From positions 1-10,112 of the forward strand of contig MNUP01000102.1 in NCBI GenBank assembly GCA_001871075.1: a stretch of DNA of 10,112 nt. Reading direction: 5' to 3'. Made by a program: the position numbers and the translations under genes. This DNA is from Candidatus Desantisbacteria bacterium CG1_02_49_89 (GTDB lineage: Bacteria; Desantisbacteria; UBA1551). Shown here piece after piece: positions 1 to 7,042 of this stretch (the first letter of the stretch is position 1; every line of letters starts with the position of its first letter). A model generated the notes under the pieces. The model was not told the DNA's origin. It made no database searches and was given only the letters and a program-made list of their open reading frames with translations.

Positions 1-12
1 AATCCAGATACA

Positions 13-46
13 AGATTGCTTCGTCACTTTCGTTCCTCGCAATGAC
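13..46 (-). repeat. Dispersed palindromic (REP-like) repeat, copy 1
   Basis: Read on the minus strand this starts GTCATTGCGAG and ends GACGAAGCAATCT around a variable middle. ATTGC near one end pairs with GCAAT near the other, giving an imperfect palindrome. A second copy with identical outer 11 and 13 bases lies at 7010-7042 in the opposite orientation. Similar elements built on ATTGCGAG and CGAAGCAAT are, from memory, scattered through intergenic DNA of several bacterial groups. It sits just upstream of the GH78 gene and carries no gene. Confidence 0.75.
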
Positions 47-70
47 AGATAAATCAAGAATTTATATCAC

Positions 71-76
71 GAGGAA
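71..76 (+). promoter_or_regulatory. Ribosome binding site of the GH78 gene
   Basis: GAGGAA lies two bases before the ATG at 79 if counted to its last base, or about four bases from the GAGG core. It is a purine-rich Shine-Dalgarno-like match with slightly short spacing. It supports the start at 79, since no other in-frame start is better placed. Confidence 0.6.
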
Positions 77-78
77 AC

Positions 79-2406
79 ATGGAGAGCAAACCTTTCGAGA
101 CCGCAAAATGGATAGCGCCTGCCGGAAGCGAGAAGAAAAAGAATTTTCATTTCAGGGCGAGGAAGAAATTCACGCTGGATGATGCACCCACCGGAAAAGT
201 TCTTTTGCGCATCGCGGCCGAGTCCTATTATATCCTTTACGTTAATTCCTTCGTGGCAGGGCAAGGGCCTGCCAGGGGGACAAGGACAGTTAATTTCTTT
301 GACGCCTATGATATTACGGGCCTTCTGAGAAAGGGCGAGAATTTTATCGCTGTGCTTTCCTGCTGCTGGAACATCCCGACATTCACATCTGCTCCCGCTT
401 TGCCGGCGGTCATTGTCCAGGCGGACGGCATAACTGAAAGCGATCATTCCTGGGAGGTGCTTGAAACACAGGAGTGGAAAGAAAATACACCGATATTTAC
501 GCTGCAGACAGGATTCGCGGATTTTAGGGATATGCGGCTTGAGCCTGAGGGATGGACAGAGGGAAAAGACGGTTTAAAATGGGAACAAGCCCAGGAAATT
601 GCGAACGCGGGTTCGCTCGCAGGCAAAAAACTCCTGCCCAGGGACGTTCCCTCTTTAAGGGAGTCAATTTTTCTCTGCGCAGGCATACCGATCATTGCTT
701 CGGTCCCGGCTTTTGAAAACCCCGAAGATACCGACGCGGCAAAAACAGTATCCGAGGAAAAACATACGGACATTTCCAGCGCGTATTCCCAGAAACTCAG
801 CTGCTTTTGTCTTGGAGGAGAGCACTGCGTAAAAATAGATCCGCTTCCGGATAAGGGCGGGTTTGCGGTAATTTTTGATTTCAGGAAAGAGGTCATAGGC
901 AGGTTTGTGCTTGACATAACCGCGCCGGAAGGTTCCATCGTTGATATCGCGTACGAGGAACAGCTCGTGGATTCCAGGCTGAAGGTAAAACTTGGGGATT
1001 ACGGTTTCGCGGACAGGTACATACTGAGGGAAGGCAGGCAGCAGGTTGGCACGGTTCTGGTTGACAGGGGTTTCAGGATGGCGCAGATAGTGATAAGGAA
1101 TTTCAGCTCACCGGTCCTGATACACTCGGTAAAAGCGGTTGACAGGCGATACCCGGTTTCTTTCAGGGCTGATTTTCATTCAAGCGACGCTCTGCTTAAC
1201 CGCATATGGAGCGTGTGCGCTGAAACGCTTTCTACCTGCACAACGGATGTTTTTACGGATTGCCCGTGGAGGGAGCGCGCGTTCTGGGTCAACGATATGA
1301 TGATCGAAAATATTACCTGGCTGCAGGCTTTCGGGGATCCAAGGGTGAATGCCAGGGCTTTCAGGCTCGCGGTATCCAATGTCCATGATGACATGCTTGT
1401 TCCCGGGGTCTGCCCTGACACGAACGAGGACAGGTTCGTGCTTGTTCCGACAAATCTGTTCCTCGCACTTATGCTTGAGGATTACCTTTATTATACCGGA
1501 GATATGGAGCTTGTGAAAGAGCTCCTGCCGTGCATAAGAAGAATATTGTGGGTCTTCGGATTCTGGGAGGACAAAGACGGTCTTGTTACCGTGCCGGAAA
1601 AATACTGGAATTTCATTGACTGGTCTTTTGAACTGAACAATATAAGCCTTAACGGAAAAAACACCGCCGCGGTGAACTGGATCTACGTCCTTTGCCTTGA
1701 CGCCGTTGCAAGGCTTGAAACAGCGGCGGGAAATCCCTTGGAACCGATAAGAAAATACAGGCAAAAAGCAGACCAGGCAGCGAAAGCAACGGACCTGAGA
1801 TTCTGGGACAAGAAAAAGAAGGCTTATGCCGAATGGGTGGAAGATAAAAAACCCTGCGGGTTCTCTTCCCAGCTTACCCATGCTTTTGCCCTGCTTTCCG
1901 GAAGGCTGGACGAGGAAAGAAAAACAGCCGCGGCAAAAGCTCTTCTTCGGGAAGACATCCTTATGCCTGAGCTTTACATGCATCATTTCGTATTTATTGC
2001 CATGGCAAAGGCAGGCATGCACGCGGAAGCCCTGCGCAGGATAAGGAAATACTGGGGCCCGATTGTTCTGGACGGTTCGCCTACTATTTGGGAGGCAAAT
2101 ATCCACCAGTCAGGCAAAAAGGCGTTCGGAGGCGCGGGTTCTCTATGCCACGGGTTTGCCACAACACCAATAAATTTTTTCCAGACATGCATACTCGGAG
2201 TGAAACCGGCAGGGCACGGGTTTGATGCAGTCCTGATAGAGCCGCATCCGTGCGGGCTGGAGTTCGCGAAAGGGAGCGTGCGCACTCCCAAAGGTGACGT
2301 AGAGGTTGAGTGGGTTAAAAAGAGCGGGAAAGTCAGGGTCAGCGCGAAACTGCCCGGTTATCCGCGGATATCGGAATTCATTGGCAAAAAACTTTTCAAA
2401 CTGTAA
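79..2406 (+). CDS. GH78 alpha-L-rhamnosidase-like glycoside hydrolase
   Basis: This 775-residue protein is expected to hydrolyse terminal alpha-L-rhamnose by inversion. Residues ~10-115 form a beta-rich segment like the N-terminal carbohydrate-binding module (WIAP start, then YILYVNSFVAGQGPARG). Residues ~240-350 resemble the concanavalin-like rhamnosidase domain. Residues ~365-700 form the (alpha/alpha)6 barrel and the C-terminus a beta domain. The barrel has DCPWRERAFWVND, in which D394, E399 and D406 match the acidic-residue spacing of GH78 active sites of the DCPxRE type. W671-E672 in PTIWEAN is the likely general base region, followed by SLCHGFATTP (688-697), a family signature. There is no signal peptide, so a cytoplasmic enzyme acting on imported oligosaccharides is likely. 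It opens a + strand set with two sulfatases and their maturase, which suggests a sulfated rhamnose-containing substrate (inference). Family assignment is firm; exact specificity is not. Confidence 0.88.
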   Translation: MESKPFETAKWIAPAGSEKKKNFHFRARKKFTLDDAPTGKVLLRIAAESYYILYVNSFVAGQGPARGTRTVNFFDAYDITGLLRKGENFIAVLSCCWNIPTFTSAPALPAVIVQADGITESDHSWEVLETQEWKENTPIFTLQTGFADFRDMRLEPEGWTEGKDGLKWEQAQEIANAGSLAGKKLLPRDVPSLRESIFLCAGIPIIASVPAFENPEDTDAAKTVSEEKHTDISSAYSQKLSCFCLGGEHCVKIDPLPDKGGFAVIFDFRKEVIGRFVLDITAPEGSIVDIAYEEQLVDSRLKVKLGDYGFADRYILREGRQQVGTVLVDRGFRMAQIVIRNFSSPVLIHSVKAVDRRYPVSFRADFHSSDALLNRIWSVCAETLSTCTTDVFTDCPWRERAFWVNDMMIENITWLQAFGDPRVNARAFRLAVSNVHDDMLVPGVCPDTNEDRFVLVPTNLFLALMLEDYLYYTGDMELVKELLPCIRRILWVFGFWEDKDGLVTVPEKYWNFIDWSFELNNISLNGKNTAAVNWIYVLCLDAVARLETAAGNPLEPIRKYRQKADQAAKATDLRFWDKKKKAYAEWVEDKKPCGFSSQLTHAFALLSGRLDEERKTAAAKALLREDILMPELYMHHFVFIAMAKAGMHAEALRRIRKYWGPIVLDGSPTIWEANIHQSGKKAFGGAGSLCHGFATTPINFFQTCILGVKPAGHGFDAVLIEPHPCGLEFAKGSVRTPKGDVEVEWVKKSGKVRVSAKLPGYPRISEFIGKKLFKL

Positions 2407-2416
2407 CAATATATTG
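2407..2416. other. Perfect 10-bp palindrome after the GH78 stop
   Basis: CAATATATTG follows the GH78 stop codon directly. It is a perfect palindrome but too short and AT-rich to be called a terminator. No T-run follows. Confidence 0.3.
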
Positions 2417-2421
2417 CGGAA

Positions 2422-2460
2422 CACGAAGTTTAACCACGAATTAACACGAATTTCCACGAA
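2422..2460 (+). repeat. CACGAA short tandem array (four units)
   Basis: CACGAA occurs at 2422, 2435, 2445 and 2455, the last three with a 10-base period. It forms the outer, degenerate extension of the left inverted-repeat arm. The mirror element beyond the right arm reads TTCGTG, TTAGTG, TTCGTG at 5868, 5878 and 5888. Confidence 0.7.
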
Positions 2461-2490
2461 TTAAACTCTGTCAACTTTGTAAACTAAATC

Positions 2491-2630
2491 TGTAACCACA
2501 GGTTAACACAGGTTAAATAAAAATCCTTGTTGTTGCGTTGACACGTTGATACGCTGATACGTTGACACGCTTTTAACTATGACTCTCTGACTCGGCGCCT
2601 GCCCGCCGATCTTGCTGGGCGGGACTCTTT
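2491..2630 (+). repeat. 140-bp inverted repeat, left arm
   Basis: This segment is the reverse complement of 5687-5826 with a single mismatch (G at 2623 against T at 5694), 139 of 140 by hand alignment. It contains two CACAGGTTAA units (2497-2516), a four-unit 8-bp array (2537-2568) and a GC-rich hairpin with stem CCCGCC (2602-2607) and GGCGGG (2618-2623). The arms bracket both sulfatase genes. The inner end is 13 bases from the ribosome binding site of sulfatase 1. No transposase is present. Most of the 248-base gap between the GH78 and sulfatase 1 genes is this repeat and its extension. Confidence 0.95.
2537..2568 (+). repeat. GTTGAYAC 8-bp tandem array (four units)
   Basis: Four abutting octamers read GTTGACAC, GTTGATAC, GCTGATAC and GTTGACAC. 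The same array, reversed, is at 5749-5780 in the right arm with no base changed. Two units contain TTGACA, but no properly spaced -10 hexamer follows, so this is not called a promoter. Confidence 0.85.
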
Positions 2631-2642
2631 AACACTGAATTA

Positions 2643-2648
2643 AAGGAG
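2643..2648 (+). promoter_or_regulatory. Ribosome binding site of sulfatase 1
   Basis: AAGGAG ends six bases before the ATG at 2655, a canonical Shine-Dalgarno match that fixes this start. It lies just inside the left inverted-repeat arm. Confidence 0.85.
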
Positions 2649-2654
2649 TAACGC

Positions 2655-4139
2655 ATGCGTATACTGTACCTTGACATCGATACACTTCGTCCTGACCATC
2701 TGGGATGCTACGGGTATGGAAGGAACACTTCCCCCAACATAGACGGGATAGCGAAAGGGGCAGTAAGGTTTGACAATTGCTACTGTTCGGACGCGCCCTG
2801 CCTTCCTTCAAGGGCTGCGATGTTCTCAGGCAGGCTTGGCATACACAACGGGGTAGTGGGGCACGGCGGAACCGCGGCAGACCCCTGCATTATCGGCGCG
2901 GACAGGAATTTCGGGAACATCCCGAAATATTTTGGCTTCATTGAAATGATAAACAGCGCCGGATACTACACCGTTTCGGTAAGCCCTTTTGCTGAAAGGC
3001 ACGCTGCCTGGTGGTTCTACTCGGGGTTCAGGGAAATGTTCAACACAGGCAAAAGAGGCGGGTCAGAGATCGCGAAAGAGATATATTCCTACGCCATGCC
3101 CTGGCTTGAGAAGAACGCGAAGAAAGATAAATGGTTCCTGCACCTGAATTTCTGGGACCCGCACGGGCCGTACCGGACGCCGAAGGATGAAAGGGCTGAC
3201 CTGGGAGGCACTGCGCCCCAGGCAAAATGGCTTACAAAAGAATTGCTTGACAAGCACCTCGGGAGTTTCGGGCCGCACAGCGCGAGCGAGACGATCGGGA
3301 TAGGCAGCAAGGGAGAGCTTGATTGGTGGGCAAAGAACTATCCTGAAACGCCGGTCTTGATAGACACGCTGGGCAAATTCCACAAGTTCATTGACGGGTA
3401 CGACCAGGGTATAAGATACGCGGATACATATATCGGGAAGATCCTTAAGATCCTGGAAGATAACGGGGTGCTTGAGGATACCGCGATAATCGTCACGTCA
3501 GACCACGGGGAGAATATCGGAGAGCTGAACGTTTACGGTGATCACCAGACAGCGGACTACATAACGAATAGGATCCCGTTCATGGTCAAATGGCCGGGGC
3601 TGAAGCCCGGGGAGGACAGTTCCCTGCATTACCAGGTTGACCTTGCCGCGACATTAGTTGAGTTTCTCGGGATAAAAGTTCCGGCCAGGTGGGACGGTAA
3701 AAGTTTTAAGGACTCCCTCCTGGATAATAAGCCGGAAGGCAGGGAATCTCTGGTGGTCTCCAACTGCGCGTGGTCCTGCCAGCGGGCTGTCAGGTGGCAG
3801 GATTACGTAATGATAAAAACATTTCACGAGGGGCTGAAGGATTTTCCCGAGACAATGCTTTTTAACGTTAGGGACGACCCGCACGAAACCCGGAACCTTG
3901 CAACACAAAACCCCGAGACCGTAAAGAAACTTTTGGGAATGCTGGAATCCTGGCATAAACAAATGATGCAAACTTCTGAGAGCGGGATCGACCCGATGCA
4001 GACCGTTTTGAAAGAAGGCGGGCCCTGGCATACGCGCAACGACGCCGCTGCCTACGCGCAGCGCCTTACCGAGACCGGCAGGGAAGATCACGCCCGCAAG
4101 ATCCTGAAATGGCTTAAACAGGGTCGGTACTGGAAATAA
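2655..4139 (+). CDS. Cys-type sulfatase 1 (CLPSR)
   Basis: This 494-residue protein is an arylsulfatase-superfamily (alkaline phosphatase fold) sulfate-ester hydrolase. The N-terminus YLDIDTLRPDHLGCYGYGRN carries the first metal-binding aspartate region (D7/D9). C49-L50-P51-S52-R53 is the CxPSR motif whose cysteine becomes formylglycine. FWDPHGPY (167-173) and SDHGE (282-286) supply further metal or sulfate ligands, and FMVKWPG (309-315) is a common later motif. The protein starts directly at the first beta strand, so no signal peptide or lipobox precedes the domain and it should stay in the cytoplasm. The C-terminal ~45 residues are a basic helical tail. Its neighbours are a second sulfatase and an oxygen-independent maturase, which explains how its cysteine is activated. 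The substrate cannot be read from sequence; a sulfated saccharide is inferred from the GH78 neighbour. Confidence 0.93.
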   Translation: MRILYLDIDTLRPDHLGCYGYGRNTSPNIDGIAKGAVRFDNCYCSDAPCLPSRAAMFSGRLGIHNGVVGHGGTAADPCIIGADRNFGNIPKYFGFIEMINSAGYYTVSVSPFAERHAAWWFYSGFREMFNTGKRGGSEIAKEIYSYAMPWLEKNAKKDKWFLHLNFWDPHGPYRTPKDERADLGGTAPQAKWLTKELLDKHLGSFGPHSASETIGIGSKGELDWWAKNYPETPVLIDTLGKFHKFIDGYDQGIRYADTYIGKILKILEDNGVLEDTAIIVTSDHGENIGELNVYGDHQTADYITNRIPFMVKWPGLKPGEDSSLHYQVDLAATLVEFLGIKVPARWDGKSFKDSLLDNKPEGRESLVVSNCAWSCQRAVRWQDYVMIKTFHEGLKDFPETMLFNVRDDPHETRNLATQNPETVKKLLGMLESWHKQMMQTSESGIDPMQTVLKEGGPWHTRNDAAAYAQRLTETGREDHARKILKWLKQGRYWK

Positions 4140-4216
4140 AGATCGCATATGGCCGAAGGTGGCGTATCGCACATAGCTTAAAGCTCAAAGGTCAAAGCGC
4201 AAAAGTAAAAGATTTC

Positions 4217-4249
4217 CACGAAGACACGAAAGTGTCACGAAAGCACGAA
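4217..4249 (+). repeat. CACGAA short tandem array between the sulfatases
   Basis: CACGAA occurs at 4217, 4225, 4236 and 4244 with 8-11 base spacing. It is followed by two 9-base TNTAAACTA-like units (about 4262-4279). The same two word families, in the same order, lead into the left inverted-repeat arm, so the three gaps of this locus share building blocks. The start of this gap (about 4180-4210) also has a loose array of CAAAG words. Confidence 0.7.
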
Positions 4250-4286
4250 ATAATTTTACTTTATAAACTATGTAAACTATTTTTTT

Positions 4287-4313
4287 ACGATGTACGATGA
4301 ACGATGCACGATG
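4287..4313 (+). repeat. ACGATG 7-bp tandem array (four units)
   Basis: ACGATG recurs at 4287, 4294, 4301 and 4308, an exact 7-base period. It ends ten bases before the ribosome binding site of sulfatase 2. In the left arm the corresponding place is taken by CACAGGTTAA units instead. Confidence 0.85.
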
Positions 4314-4322
4314 TTACGAAAC

Positions 4323-4329
4323 AAGGGAG
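4323..4329 (+). promoter_or_regulatory. Ribosome binding site of sulfatase 2
   Basis: AAGGGAG ends seven bases before the ATG at 4337. It supports 4337 as the true start rather than the in-frame ATG at 4304, which lies inside the ACGATG array. Confidence 0.75.
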
Positions 4330-4336
4330 TAAAACA

Positions 4337-5658
4337 ATGAAGCCCAACGTCCTGATAGTATTCACTGACCAGCAAAGATGGGATACGCTTGGCGTGCATA
4401 AAAATCCGATGGGCCTTACCCCAACCTGGATTTACTTGCGAAGGAAGGAGTGTTTTTCGAGAACGCGTTCACAAACCAGCCTTTATGCGCGCCTGCCCGC
4501 GCCTGCCTGCTGACCGGGCAGTACGCGACCACTCATGGCGTGTGGAGGAATGGGCCCCTGCTCAAAGCGCAGGACAACACCCTGGCGCACTGCTTCAAAA
4601 AAGCCGGGTACAGGACAGGATACGTGGGCAAGTGGCATCTTTACGACAAGGACCCCGGATACGTGCCGCCGCAGCACAGGGCAGGTTTCGCGGATTACTG
4701 GGTCGCCTCAAACGTGCTTGAATTTACATCCCATCCTTACGAGGGAACGCTTTACGATGGCTCCGGCAAAGAGGTGAGGTTTTCCGGTGTTTACAGGGTG
4801 GATTTCGTTACAGAGAAGCTCATAGAGTTCCTGGAGCAGGATGGCAATTCGCCATTCTTCGCGATGATCTCCTATCTTGAGCCCCACCAGCAGAACGACC
4901 TGAATAGAATGGTAGGTCCTGAAGGTTACGCGAAGAAATATAGGAACCCGTATGTCCCGCCTGACCTGCTCGCGCTTACAGGGGACTGGTTCGAGCAGCT
5001 TCCGGATTATTACGGCAGTATCGCCCGCATTGACGAGTGCCTGGGCAGGATAATCAGCGCGCTGAAGAAAAAGGGCGTTTTTGAAAATACAATAATCGTG
5101 TTCCTCTCTGACCACGGGTGCCATTTCCACACAAGGGTGGGGGAATACAAGAGGTCCTGCCACGACAGTTCGATAAGGATACCTTTCGTTATGCGGGGCC
5201 CGGGCTTCAACCGCAGGCTCGCGGTCAAAGAGCTTGTTGGGATAGTGGATCTTGCCCCGACCCTGCTTGAAGCTGCGGGATTACCGCAGGTTCCAGGAAC
5301 AATGCAGGGGAAAAGCCTTGTGCCGCTGGTTGACAGAAAAGCCGTAAACTGGGAAAATGAGATCTTCGTCCAGATAAGCGAATCGCTTATCAGCCGGGCG
5401 GTACGCACCGAGCAGTGGAAATATTGCGTGGCAACCCCTGACCGCAAAGGGCACGAAGCTCCTTCAAGCGATACGTACGCGGAATACCAGATGTATGACC
5501 TGTTCGCTGACCCGTGGGAACTGAATAACCTCGCAGGCAGGAACCAGTATTCCGAAGCAGCGGCTCATTTGAAGGAAAGGCTGATCGCGAAAATGGCTGA
5601 GGCAGGGGAGAAAGTACCCGAGATCCTCCCTTCAAAATTCAATACCTCCTGGGCCTGA
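4337..5658 (+). CDS. Cys-type sulfatase 2 (CAPAR), split by a one-base frameshift
   Basis: The start MKPNVLIVFTDQQRWDTLG, with metal-ligand region D11/Q12, is in one frame to about 4424. The rest, from DLLAKEGVFFENAF on, continues in the next frame to 5658. Restoring one base in the AA at 4423-4424 gives TPNLDLLAKEG, the usual family sequence, and a protein of about 441 residues. In that restored numbering C51-A-P-A-R is the formylglycine motif, GKWH (98-101), EPH (182-184) and SDHG (258-261) are active-site motifs, and K272 lies in GEYKRS. No signal peptide is visible. The downstream frame could start at GTG 4450, but it has no spaced ribosome binding site and would lack the first metal-binding strand. 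The remaining ~400 codons are open, so the lesion is recent or an assembly error. It shares the locus with sulfatase 1 and their maturase. Confidence 0.85.
4421..4424 (+). other. Frameshift site in sulfatase 2
   Basis: The run CCCCAACC (4419-4426) contains the point where the reading frame is lost. One extra A here would make codons for T-P-N-L-D, the conserved sulfatase sequence. There is no slippery heptamer or obvious stimulatory hairpin, so programmed frameshifting is not supported. A one-base deletion or a consensus error is more likely. Confidence 0.8.
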
Positions 5659-5686
5659 GTGTAAATGTGCGGCTGAATTTAGAGTC

Positions 5687-5826
5687 AAAGAGTTCCGCCC
5701 AGCAAGATCGGCGGGCAGGCGCCGAGTCAGAGAGTCATAGTTAAAAGCGTGTCAACGTATCAGCGTATCAACGTGTCAACGCAACAACAAGGATTTTTAT
5801 TTAACCTGTGTTAACCTGTGGTTACA
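5687..5826 (-). repeat. 140-bp inverted repeat, right arm
   Basis: This is the reverse complement of 2491-2630 with one mismatch. The single change (T at 5694) falls at the base of the GC-rich hairpin (5694-5715). In + strand RNA it would still allow a U-G pair. Beyond 5826 the match continues in degenerate form to about 5896 through GTTTACANA units and GTGGAAATT words. The 240-base gap between sulfatase 2 and the maturase gene is almost wholly this repeat. Confidence 0.95.
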
Positions 5827-5832
5827 AATGCA

Positions 5833-5864
5833 GTTTACAAAGTTTACAGAGTTTACATAGTTTA
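5833..5864 (+). repeat. GTTTACANA 9-bp tandem array
   Basis: GTTTACAAA, GTTTACAGA and GTTTACATA abut from 5833 to 5859 and a partial unit GTTTA follows. The mirrored stretch beside the left arm has one unit fewer and more changes. This part of the arms varies by unit number while the 140-bp core is nearly fixed. Confidence 0.8.
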
Positions 5865-5898
5865 GAATTCGTGGAAATTAGTGGAAATTCGTGGTTAA

Positions 5899-6981
5899 AT
5901 GTGTGGTATTAATATGAATTCTTTTCCTTATACTTCCGCAATGATAAAGCCGGTGGGGGGCAGGTGCAATTTAAAATGCGCTTACTGTTACTACACCCAT
6001 CATAAAGGCGGCACAGATAAGGCGCTGGGCGTTTGCGAGACAACGGACTTCATCCTGGATTTTGCCAGGGCAGCGGGAAGGCCGGTCAGCATTGTTTTTC
6101 AGGGCGGTGAACCGCTGCTCGCCGGGATAAAATACTACGAAGATGTTTTTTCCGCAATAGCCGAAAGCCGGGTTCCGGCCGCATTTTCAGTCCAGACAAA
6201 CGGGCACTTGCTCACCGAAGATTTCTGCTCGCTCTTTAAAAAATACAATGTGCTTACCGGCATAAGCATAGACGGACCGAAGGAGATAAACGACAAAGCC
6301 AGGCCAGGCTCGTTTGAAAGGACAATGGGCGCGGTAAGGCTGATGCAGAAAACCGGCGTTGATTTCAATACCGTGTCGGTACTTGCGAAACACAATTATT
6401 CAGAAACAGGCGGAGTATATAATTTTCTGAAATCCGAAGGGTGTTTTTACCAGCAGTACATAACCTGTTTCCCGGATTTTTACTCTAAAGGGTGGTTCCT
6501 TTCGGGCGAAGAACTGGAAGGCGCGCTTGACACGCTTTTTAATTTATGGAAGACTGACTGGAAGGATGTTTTCATAAGGGAATTCGACGACCTGCTGAAA
6601 GCAAGCGCGGGCATCCCTGCCTCAGAATGCATGCTGGGCAGGCAGTGTGCCGGCGCGCTTACGCTTTCATCCGATCTTTCGCTTTACTACTGCGACGTGC
6701 CCTCCGTTCAGAAAGCGTTCGCCGGATATTATCCCTGCGACCTTGATAAGATCGCGGAAAGCAGAAAATGCCGGGACTTCATAAGGCGCAAATCGGTATT
6801 CCCGCAAGAATGCCGCAGGTGCGAATGGGTCTCCCTGTGCAACAACAGCTGCCCCGAGATGAGGGTTAGCGGGCTTTACCGTTACTGCAAGGCGATGAAA
6901 AACTTTTTTGAAAAGAACTCAGCCGTCCTTAAAATGATCGCAGAACAGGCATTGAGAAGAAAAGACCTTTTACGATTCTAA
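5899..6981 (+). CDS. Anaerobic sulfatase-maturating enzyme (radical SAM/SPASM)
   Basis: This 360-residue cytoplasmic enzyme should oxidise the active-site cysteine (or serine) of sulfatases to formylglycine using SAM and Fe-S clusters. C23-x3-C27-x2-C30 (GRCNLKCAYCYY) binds the radical SAM cluster. QGGEP (68-72), QTNG and GISIDGP (121-127) are typical of the family. The SPASM region has C244, C250, C265, C305, C308, C314, C318 and C330, whose spacing follows closely that recalled for the Clostridium perfringens anSME. D266, after C265 in YYCD, matches its catalytic base. Two Cys-type sulfatases directly upstream are its likely clients. The start is uncertain: ATG 5899 has no ribosome binding site and touches the degenerate end of the inverted repeat. 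ATG 5914 (MNSFPYTSAMIKP) fits the family N-terminus better but also lacks a clear site. Confidence 0.9.
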   Translation: MCGINMNSFPYTSAMIKPVGGRCNLKCAYCYYTHHKGGTDKALGVCETTDFILDFARAAGRPVSIVFQGGEPLLAGIKYYEDVFSAIAESRVPAAFSVQTNGHLLTEDFCSLFKKYNVLTGISIDGPKEINDKARPGSFERTMGAVRLMQKTGVDFNTVSVLAKHNYSETGGVYNFLKSEGCFYQQYITCFPDFYSKGWFLSGEELEGALDTLFNLWKTDWKDVFIREFDDLLKASAGIPASECMLGRQCAGALTLSSDLSLYYCDVPSVQKAFAGYYPCDLDKIAESRKCRDFIRRKSVFPQECRRCEWVSLCNNSCPEMRVSGLYRYCKAMKNFFEKNSAVLKMIAEQALRRKDLLRF

Positions 6982-7009
6982 CGTCCTGCAAGGCAAATTC
7001 TAATTTTAA

Positions 7010-7042
7010 GTCATTGCGAGAAGCGGAGCGACGAAGCAATCT
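7010..7042 (+). repeat. Dispersed palindromic (REP-like) repeat, copy 2
   Basis: Begins GTCATTGCGAG and ends GACGAAGCAATCT; the middle is one base shorter than in the copy at 13-46. ATTGC pairs with GCAAT. It is opposite in orientation to copy 1 and marks the border between the glycan locus and the restriction-modification genes. The next ~80 bases, to 7127, show nothing recognisable. Confidence 0.75.

Noticed and set aside
1180-2106. Long minus-strand frame inside the GH78 gene
   Set aside because: It has no recognisable protein features and lies wholly antisense to a well-supported family member, so it is a shadow frame.
2538-2583. Promoter using TTGACA within the GTTGAYAC array
   Set aside because: No -10-like hexamer lies 16-18 bases after either TTGACA. 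The match follows from the repeat word.
2422-2630. CRISPR-like array in the repeat-rich gap
   Set aside because: The repeated words are 6-10 bases, nearly abutting, and change from block to block. There are no 20-40 base repeats with unique spacers and no cas genes.
4450-5658. GTG 4450 as the genuine start of a shorter sulfatase
   Set aside because: The purine run AAGGAAGGA directly abuts the GTG, leaving no spacing, and the product would lack the first metal-binding strand that is encoded intact just upstream in another frame.
5694-5715. Intrinsic terminator after sulfatase 2
   Set aside because: A GC-rich stem exists but no T-run follows it on the + strand, and the same element precedes sulfatase 1.
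2491-5826. Insertion sequence or composite transposon with terminal inverted repeats
   Set aside because: The enclosed genes are two sulfatases with no transposase, and no target-site duplication is evident outside the arms.
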